Below are positions 59,255 to 64,000 of a DNA stretch of 64,000 nucleotides, piece by piece. The stretch covers positions 62,001 through 126,000 of the forward strand of contig NZ_FXTI01000008.1 in the NCBI RefSeq assembly GCF_900182565.1. Direction: 5' to 3'. A program made the position numbers and the translations under genes. Numbering within the stretch: the stretch's first letter is position 1; each line of letters opens with the position of its first letter. Below the pieces are notes generated by a model. The model worked only from the letters and a program-made list of their open reading frames with translations. It was not told where the DNA came from and searched no databases. Source of the DNA: Melghirimyces algeriensis. GTDB lineage: Bacteria; Bacillota; Bacilli; Thermoactinomycetales; DSM-45169.

Positions 59255-59296
59255 ATCGGACAAAAAAACCACCGGTATTTTTGTCCGATGGTTTTT
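59255..59296. terminator. Terminator after the DUF402 gene, two alternative hairpins
   Basis: On the minus strand AACCATCGG / CCGGTGGTT (one wobble) is followed by TTTTT, a good terminator for the gene at 59310. The same bases can instead form ATCGGACAAAAA / TTTTTGTCCGAT with GGTTTTT on the plus strand. Confidence 0.75.
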
Positions 59297-59309
59297 CAAT
59301 GCATATGAT

Positions 59310-59792
59310 TTATTTTTTCCGCGGGGAATCCAAGGGAAACATCCCGGCATCGTGGAGGAACTTCGGGATAAAAGAGCGGTTGGTCTGCATACGGATCATT
59401 TTGTGCAATGTCCGGAGGGCATAGACCTGTTGCCGTCGCTTCAGTTGTCCCTTGTCAATCGCTGTGGCAAACTCATCCACATCCAGCAAGTGGTAACTTC
59501 CATCTGGATAGACAATCAGGTCCAAAAGGAGATCCACCATCACATAACGAAGGCGACCCACTTGGCGCATTTCCATGACATCACAATAGTAGTAGAGGAA
59601 TTCCCCGGAGTGATGAAACACTTTGGAGATCGTGTAACCCTTTTTCACAAAGTAATAGGTGAGAAAAATCCGCTTTCCATCAGGGTTGGGATACTGTGTT
59701 GCAAAACAATGCCGTCCATGCCAGTCCCGAACTTTCTCCGTATACGACTTATTAATGGTGGTAAACTTAATCTTTTTTATCGTAACGTCCAC
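59310..59792 (-). CDS. DUF402-family protein, probable nucleoside phosphatase fold
   Basis: A 160-residue DUF402 (FAU-1-like) protein. Family features seen are FHHSGEFLYYYCDVMEM, the metal-site pattern VDLLLDLIVYPDG and LLDVDEFATAIDKGQL. Some members hydrolyse nucleoside tri- or diphosphates (NtdP-like), but I cannot assign a substrate. A single gene with a terminator at its end; it lies between the tRNA cluster and spoIIE. Confidence 0.82.
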   Translation of the reverse strand: MDVTIKKIKFTTINKSYTEKVRDWHGRHCFATQYPNPDGKRIFLTYYFVKKGYTISKVFHHSGEFLYYYCDVMEMRQVGRLRYVMVDLLLDLIVYPDGSYHLLDVDEFATAIDKGQLKRRQQVYALRTLHKMIRMQTNRSFIPKFLHDAGMFPLDSPRKK

Positions 59793-59905
59793 AATACCAC
59801 TCCTACACCTGAATCGCGCTCCCGAAGTCCCGGAACTTTCATAGGATTCCCCGGTGTGCCGTCGGTAAGTACCGTGGAGGGGCCACGTTCAATCTCCGGT
59901 AAAAA

Positions 59906-59964
59906 GAAAAAAAGGCGAATTTAATCCCCTGAACGTTCCGATTCAAGGGACTTTACCTCGCCTT
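59906..59964 (-). terminator. Terminator of the tRNA-fMet/Met cluster
   Basis: A long stem AAGGCGA / TCGCCTT with an inner TCCCTTGAA/TTCAGGGGA helix is followed on the minus strand by seven Ts. Confidence 0.85.
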
Positions 59965-59968
59965 CGTC

Positions 59969-60045
59969 TGGTAGCGGCGGAGGGTCTCGAACCCCCAACC
60001 TCACGGGTATGAACCGTACGCTCTAACCAGTTGAGCTACGCCGCC
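59969..60045 (-). tRNA. tRNA-Met (elongator), anticodon CAT
   Basis: A 77-nt cloverleaf, acceptor GGCGGCG, anticodon loop TTCATAC, T loop TTCGAGA, encoded CCA. It matches the well-known Bacillus elongator tRNA-Met pattern. Third gene of the cluster. Confidence 0.95.
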
Positions 60046-60118
60046 ACATCACAAGGGGAGGAATCCGGTCAGTAAACAAGTTCCTCAAGGAACCCAATCC
60101 CTCACCCTAACTATTGAT

Positions 60119-60194
60119 TGGTTGCGGGGGCAGGACTTGAACCTGCGACCTTCGGGTTATGAGCCCGACGAGCTGCCGACTGCTCCACCCCGCG
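60119..60194 (-). tRNA. tRNA-fMet (initiator), copy 2, anticodon CAT
   Basis: A 76-nt tRNA starting CGCGGGG with the initiator-type C1 mismatch to A72, the three G-C pairs of the anticodon stem (GGG/CCC around CTCATAA) and encoded CCA. T loop TTCAAGT. Nearly identical to copy 1. Confidence 0.95.
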
Positions 60195-60257
60195 TCATTT
60201 TGAGGGAAATCCAGATTTTGGGTGCGAATTTCCAAATCCCTCACCCTAACTATTGAT

Positions 60258-60334
<77 letters not shown>

Positions 60335-60349
60335 TCAGTCACAAGGATT

Positions 60350-60379
60350 ATTATACACAGGTAACTGTGAATCTGTCAA
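60350..60379 (-). promoter_or_regulatory. Promoter of the Met-tRNA cluster
   Basis: Minus strand: consensus -35 TTGACA (60374-60379), 18-nt spacer, consensus -10 TATAAT (60350-60355). Confidence 0.9.
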
Positions 60380-60533
60380 GGTATTTTTATTTTTTTTTGC
60401 GACAGATACTGGAGAACATAATGAATAAGATTATTTGGTGCATAGTATTTCCGATCTACCAACCATGCATTCCGTCGTTTGCATTCAAGCTGAATCCAAT
60501 ACCAAAACGTTTTTTTCTCTCTTTTTTTGTATC

Positions 60534-60561
60534 TTGAAATCGGCTTTTTTTGTAATAAAAT
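60534..60561 (+). promoter_or_regulatory. Candidate promoter of ktrB
   Basis: Plus strand: -35 TTGAAA (60534-60539), 16-nt spacer, -10 TAAAAT (60556-60561), 36 nt before the start codon. Confidence 0.6.
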
Positions 60562-60597
60562 GGACAATGACTATTTGAAAAAAAGGAAGCTCATGTT

Positions 60598-61935
60598 ATG
60601 AAACTGAAAAAACTGACACCCGTTCAATTGCTGGTCCTGATTTATTTTGTGGCAGCGATCATCTCCAGTATCCTCCTTTATCTTCCGATCTCCCATCAAC
60701 CGGGTGTCCATATCACCTATTTGGACGCCCTCTTTACCGCAGTCAGTGCCATCAGTGTAACCGGGCTGACGGTGGTCAACACCGCTGACACATTTAGCCC
60801 GATCGGAATTGTTTTTCTGATGGTAATGATCCAGTTTGGGGGAATCGGGTTTATGACCCTGGGGACGTTCCTCTGGATGGCGACGGGACAACGCATTGGA
60901 ATCCAACGACGGAAAATGATTATGTTAGACCAGAACCGTTCCAATCTGGCGGGACTGGTTCGGCTGATGCGGGATATCCTGCTCCTTTCCTTGCTGATTG
61001 AAGCGGTCGGTGCCCTGATGTTGGGGGTTTATTTTTATATTGCCTACCCATATGGGTTGAATGCCTTTGCCTATGGCCTGTTTAGTTCGCTTTCCGCCTT
61101 TACCAATGCCGGTTTTGATATTTTTGGAAATTCCCTGATGGACTTTTCAAAGGATTATTACGTCCAGATGGTCAATATGGTATTGATTGTGGCGGGAGGA
61201 ATTGGATTTCCGGTACTGACTGAATTGAAAGACTGGTACTTCAGCAGCAATCGCAGAAACTTCCGTTTTTCGCTGTTTACCAAAATTACGGTGACCACCT
61301 ATTTTGTATTATTGGTAGGAGGGGCCGTCATTCTGGGCATCCTGGAAAGCCAGCATTTCTATGCCGACAAAAGTTGGCATCAGGGATTTTTCTATTCCCT
61401 GTTCAATTCCATCACGACCCGAAGCGCTGGGTTAGCCACCATGGATATCAATGATTATACCACTCCAACCCAGCTCTTTTTATCGTTCATGATGGTGATT
61501 GGTGCCAGTCCATCCAGTGTGGGGGGAGGACTCCGCACCACCACACTCGCCGTGGTGGCCCTTGCCATCTACAGCTATGGGCGGGGATATCGGCATATTC
61601 GTGTCTTCCGCCGGGAATTGCTGGAAGAAGATGTGCGCAAAGCTTCCGTGGTCTTTGCCACAGCCGTGATGTTGGTATCGTTTGCCGTCATTCTGCTCTC
61701 ATTGGAACAGCCCCAGAATAGACTGATGGAAACCATTTTTGAAGCTTCCTCTGCCTTTGGAACCACCGGGCTGTCCATGGGCATCACACCGGATCTGACA
61801 TCTGCCGGAAAGTTCACCATTATGCTTATGATGTTTATTGGAAGGGTCGGGATTTTGTCATTACTCTTCCTCCTGCGCAAACAATCCCCACCGGATTCCT
61901 ATCACTTCCCACGAGAGCAAATTATCATCGGTTAA
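60598..61935 (+). CDS. ktrB: KtrB-type potassium transporter membrane subunit
   Basis: Translocating subunit of the Ktr/Trk potassium uptake system; normally regulated by a KtrA/TrkA NAD-binding partner, which is not in the window. The 445-residue protein has four MPM repeats with selectivity-filter regions SAISVTGL, FTNAGFD, TTRSAGLATMDI and FGTTGLSMG. The ASPSSVGGGLRTTTLAV gating loop region is also present. AAGGAAG precedes the ATG. It is a single plus-strand gene, divergent from the Met-tRNA cluster. Confidence 0.92.
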   Translation: MKLKKLTPVQLLVLIYFVAAIISSILLYLPISHQPGVHITYLDALFTAVSAISVTGLTVVNTADTFSPIGIVFLMVMIQFGGIGFMTLGTFLWMATGQRIGIQRRKMIMLDQNRSNLAGLVRLMRDILLLSLLIEAVGALMLGVYFYIAYPYGLNAFAYGLFSSLSAFTNAGFDIFGNSLMDFSKDYYVQMVNMVLIVAGGIGFPVLTELKDWYFSSNRRNFRFSLFTKITVTTYFVLLVGGAVILGILESQHFYADKSWHQGFFYSLFNSITTRSAGLATMDINDYTTPTQLFLSFMMVIGASPSSVGGGLRTTTLAVVALAIYSYGRGYRHIRVFRRELLEEDVRKASVVFATAVMLVSFAVILLSLEQPQNRLMETIFEASSAFGTTGLSMGITPDLTSAGKFTIMLMMFIGRVGILSLLFLLRKQSPPDSYHFPREQIIIG

Positions 61936-61940
61936 TCAAA

Positions 61941-61973
61941 CAAGCCGTCCGCCTTTACAAGGCGAACGGCTTG
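61941..61973. terminator. Stem-loop between convergent ktrB and divIC
   Basis: CAAGCCGT-C-CGCC / GGCG-A-ACGGCTTG strong stem with a 7-nt loop; short TTTG on the minus side, no T-run on the plus side. Serves both convergent genes. Confidence 0.7.
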
Positions 61974-61977
61974 TACA

Positions 61978-62361
61978 TTATTCCAATTCTTTTAGCTGTA
62001 GCATCTCTTCACCCGGCTTTTTGTAGCCCATATTTCTGGCCAGTTCAAACAGCACCTGTTCGTCCCTTAGGCGATTGAGATCTTGTTTCAGCTTTTTCCG
62101 CTCTTTTTGCAATTGTACCAGCTGCTTCTTTTTCTCCAGAAGAGCCTCTTCCTTGGTGTGAATGGCCTTCGCTTGGACAAACAGTTGGTTTCCGCTCCAA
62201 ATCAAAAGAAGCACCATGACAACCAACCAAATCCATCGCCGGCAACGCACGCCGAAAGGAAGGAGGCTGCGGGAAGATCGTTCTTGACCCGATTGGGACG
62301 GTTGGGACGGACGAAAGGAGACAATCTTCTTCATTGAACCTCGATTCACCATTCCCATCAT
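61978..62361 (-). CDS. divIC: DivIC/FtsB-like septum protein
   Basis: A bitopic divisome protein of 127 residues: cytoplasmic basic N-terminus, one helix (WIWLVVMVLLLIWSGNQLFV, ~44-63), and an extracytoplasmic leucine-zipper-like coiled coil (LLEKKKQLVQLQKERKKLKQ). The FtsB-type end FELARNMGYKKPGEE follows. Start is uncertain between ATG codons at 62361, 62358 and 62352; AAAAGG lies just upstream. It follows yabQ as in Bacillus. Confidence 0.9.
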   Translation of the reverse strand: MMGMVNRGSMKKIVSFRPSQPSQSGQERSSRSLLPFGVRCRRWIWLVVMVLLLIWSGNQLFVQAKAIHTKEEALLEKKKQLVQLQKERKKLKQDLNRLRDEQVLFELARNMGYKKPGEEMLQLKELE

Positions 62362-62406
62362 CCTTTTTCTCTGGTTTGTATGACGATTTTCAAACGGGAC
62401 AATTCC

Positions 62407-62949
62407 TTACGGAAACCAATTCCGGATCCGACGCAGGATGTTGACCACCGGTCGAAACAGGCGACCTCCCACGCGTTTCAACCACCGCCCTGCGGGAGCC
62501 AGCATCCACAGGGGCAGACGCAGAATCAAACGCAACAAAGAAAGGATTCGGGACAGAATGTTCATCAGCAGATTCCAGATTGCCAGGATTGGCATCCAGA
62601 TCATCATCTGAAGGACCCTTAGAAACAATTGAAGCGTCCGTTCAACCATGCCCATTCCCCATTCGATGCCACGGCTGACCTTTGCGCTAAGCCATCGGTG
62701 ATAAATCGCCCATCCCGCCAAAATCGCCACAAAAATATAAAAACGGAGTTCTCCCCAGTTACTCCACATTAAAAGCGAAAATACAAGGCCCGCTGCAACC
62801 GTCCAGTAAAGGAGATCCACCAGGGAAACCACCCAACCCTTAAACCGAAACCGACGGGAGAGTATCCGGTATAGATCCAGGATCATTCCCATCAAGCAAC
62901 CGGAACTCAGCATCAAACCCATCGTGATCCACTGGGTATAAAATGTCAC
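62407..62949 (-). CDS. yabQ: YabQ, spore cortex protein
   Basis: Membrane protein required for spore cortex formation. The 180-residue protein has four N-terminal helices (~7-100), with the YabQ signature LDLYRILSRRF and LVDLLYWTVAAGLVFSLL. A basic amphipathic C-terminal half follows (RLILRLPLWML, RIRNWF). It overlaps yabP by 4 nt. Together with spoIIE it shows that the organism sporulates. Confidence 0.9.
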   Translation of the reverse strand: MTFYTQWITMGLMLSSGCLMGMILDLYRILSRRFRFKGWVVSLVDLLYWTVAAGLVFSLLMWSNWGELRFYIFVAILAGWAIYHRWLSAKVSRGIEWGMGMVERTLQLFLRVLQMMIWMPILAIWNLLMNILSRILSLLRLILRLPLWMLAPAGRWLKRVGGRLFRPVVNILRRIRNWFP

Positions 62950-63242
62950 CGGAACAACCTGCCAAAAAGACCTTTGGCTTTCTCAGTGTGGGATGATCCG
63001 TCATCCAGGTAACTCATCTCATCAAATTCACCCTGAATGGCTACTCTTCCCTGTTCCAGGTCTAAGGTTTGGATGTGCAGGTTTGTTCCCCGGACTCCCA
63101 GGTAACCGCATTCAGTCTGCAACAGGAATTCCTCGCTATCAAAACTTTCCACTCCAATCACCCCGGTAATATCCAAGGTGTTTCGATCCACCATCACCAC
63201 CTCATGCTTAGCCGTTCCGGACAGAACCAATTCCTCCGTCAT
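62946..63242 (-). CDS. yabP: YabP, spore protein (YabP/YqfC family)
   Basis: A 98-residue protein of the YabP/YqfC family, needed for sporulation in B. subtilis, probably in the mother cell. The core motif NTLDITGVIGVESFDSEEF is present, with the following strand YLGVRGTNLHIQTLDLEQGR. The longer frame to 63284 is rejected because GGGGGGG lies before the ATG at 63242. Co-transcribed with yabQ. Confidence 0.9.
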   Translation of the reverse strand: MTEELVLSGTAKHEVVMVDRNTLDITGVIGVESFDSEEFLLQTECGYLGVRGTNLHIQTLDLEQGRVAIQGEFDEMSYLDDGSSHTEKAKGLFGRLFR

Positions 63243-63325
63243 TGTACGTCCCCCCCCTTTGGTACATGTTATGACAGGGGACAAGGTTTAGAACTGTCCG
63301 GAAAGACCCTGTTGCAAATCCTGAG

Positions 63326-63604
63326 TTAAGACCCGGTATCATTGGTTTCATCCGCTTTTGTTTGTTCCAGCACCGTGTACAACTCGCCCGCTTCTGACTT
63401 CCGGGTGGTTTCCTTGAGGGACTCCACCCGGACACATAGGGTCCGGTTTCCAAAACGAATGGAAATCGTATCCCCCACAGCTACTGCTGTTCCGGCCTTT
63501 GAGGGGCGACCGTTAATCTGAACCCGACCCTGATCACACACTTCTTTGGCCAGTGTGCGACGTTTGACAAGCCGGGAAGCTTTTAAGAATTTATCCAGAC
63601 GCAT
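63326..63604 (-). CDS. rqcP: RqcP (YabO), S4-domain ribosome quality-control factor
   Basis: RqcP binds the 50S-peptidyl-tRNA complex and helps RqcH add alanine tails to stalled peptides. The 92-residue protein is almost entirely an S4 RNA-binding domain (MRLDKFLKASRLVKRRTLAK; GRVQINGRPSKAGTAVAVGD). It begins 3 nt after hup and precedes yabP, the Bacillus-type order rqcP-yabP-yabQ-divIC. Confidence 0.93.
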   Translation of the reverse strand: MRLDKFLKASRLVKRRTLAKEVCDQGRVQINGRPSKAGTAVAVGDTISIRFGNRTLCVRVESLKETTRKSEAGELYTVLEQTKADETNDTGS

Positions 63605-63607
63605 CGT

Positions 63608-63880
63608 TTACTTAACCGCCTCTTTCAACTTGCTTCCCGCTTTAAATGCGGGAACCGTAGATTCCGGAATTTCAATGACTGCACCTGTCTGTGGATTGCG
63701 ACCACTGCGACTGGAACGCTTGCGGGTTTCAAAGGTGCCAAAACCGATCAGTTGAACCTTATCCCCTGAACTGAGGGCATTGGTCACTTCATCCAGAAAT
63801 CCATTGATCACTTTCTCCACATCTTTCTTGGACAGATCACTTTTTTGGGCAATATTGTTGATTAGATCCTGTTTATTCAT
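63608..63880 (-). CDS. hup: HU-family nucleoid protein
   Basis: DNA-bending nucleoid protein of 90 residues: MNKQDLINNIAQKSDLSKKD, the hinge FGTFETRKRSSRSGRNPQTG with the DNA-intercalating Pro region, and PAFKAGSKLKEAVK. Full family length. GGAGGG lies six bases before the ATG. In B. subtilis hup is elsewhere; several Bacillales have it before rqcP as here. Confidence 0.96.
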   Translation of the reverse strand: MNKQDLINNIAQKSDLSKKDVEKVINGFLDEVTNALSSGDKVQLIGFGTFETRKRSSRSGRNPQTGAVIEIPESTVPAFKAGSKLKEAVK

Positions 63881-64000
63881 ATAAACCCTCCTTCACAAAA
63901 CCGTTGTTGGATATACTTTCTGGGCGAATTCATAAAATCCTTCTGCTATTCCATGATTTCCCCGCTACTTTTCTGATGGCTCTCCCCGTTTGACGTGGTT
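63881..64000. other. Region upstream of hup to the window edge
   Basis: No full feature supported. On the minus strand a frame enters from the right edge and ends VKRGEPSEK at a TAG (63965-63967); it might be the C-terminus of the next gene but is too short to judge. A weak A+T-rich segment before hup may hold its promoter. Confidence 0.3.

Overview
The window reads as a chromosomal segment of a spore-forming, Gram-positive bacterium of the order Bacillales. The family Thermoactinomycetaceae is my best guess, from gene order and style and not from any database comparison. The evidence is the Bacillus-type order ctsR-mcsA-mcsB-clpC-radA at the left end; lysS, dusB, folK, folB, folP, pabA, cysK, hslO, coaX, ftsH, hpt, tilS and spoIIE in the middle and right; and divIC-yabQ-yabP-rqcP-hup at the right end. 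Almost every gene lies on the minus strand, so operons read from high to low coordinates. radA is cut by the left edge.

Left part (1-16.7 kb): radA end; the CtsR-controlled protein-quality operon, with an exact CtsR box downstream of a sigma-A-type promoter; an MgtC-family membrane protein; a HAD phosphatase; two small plus-strand ORFs; an M50 membrane metalloprotease; a four-gene export operon of the YknWXYZ type; a decayed mazEF toxin-antitoxin pair with readable lesions; tRNA-Ala(CGC); a GT4 glycosyltransferase; and a kinase-like protein lacking catalytic residues.

Accessory part (16.7-36.8 kb): a more A+T-rich stretch. It holds several unrecognised membrane and secreted proteins with remnants of further copies. 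Upstream of them is a complete Gram-positive Tad (Flp) pilus locus: prepilin peptidase, CpaB, TadZ, TadA, TadB, TadC, Flp-type pilin, TadG-like. Two features stand out. Its two TadE-like minor pilins are fused to cell-wall enzyme domains, one to an M23 peptidase domain and the other to a 3D (MltA-like) domain. It also carries three tandem, nearly identical von Willebrand A lipoproteins whose sequence differs mainly near the C-terminus. I regard this wall-remodelling Tad locus as the strongest candidate for an undescribed system.

Right part (36.8-64 kb): mostly housekeeping genes (lysyl-tRNA synthetase, folate pathway, cysteine synthase, Hsp33, pantothenate kinase, formate-THF ligase, FtsH, Hpt, TilS, SpoIIE, KtrB, DivIC, YabQ, YabP, RqcP, HU). 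Interruptions are a large unknown membrane protein plus a coiled-coil protein where pabB would often sit, and a DUF5819/HTTM pair resembling SdpA/SdpB. Three tRNAs (elongator Met and two tandem initiator Met genes) share one strong promoter. spoIIE has a promoter with 21-bp spacing and Spo0A-box-like sites upstream.
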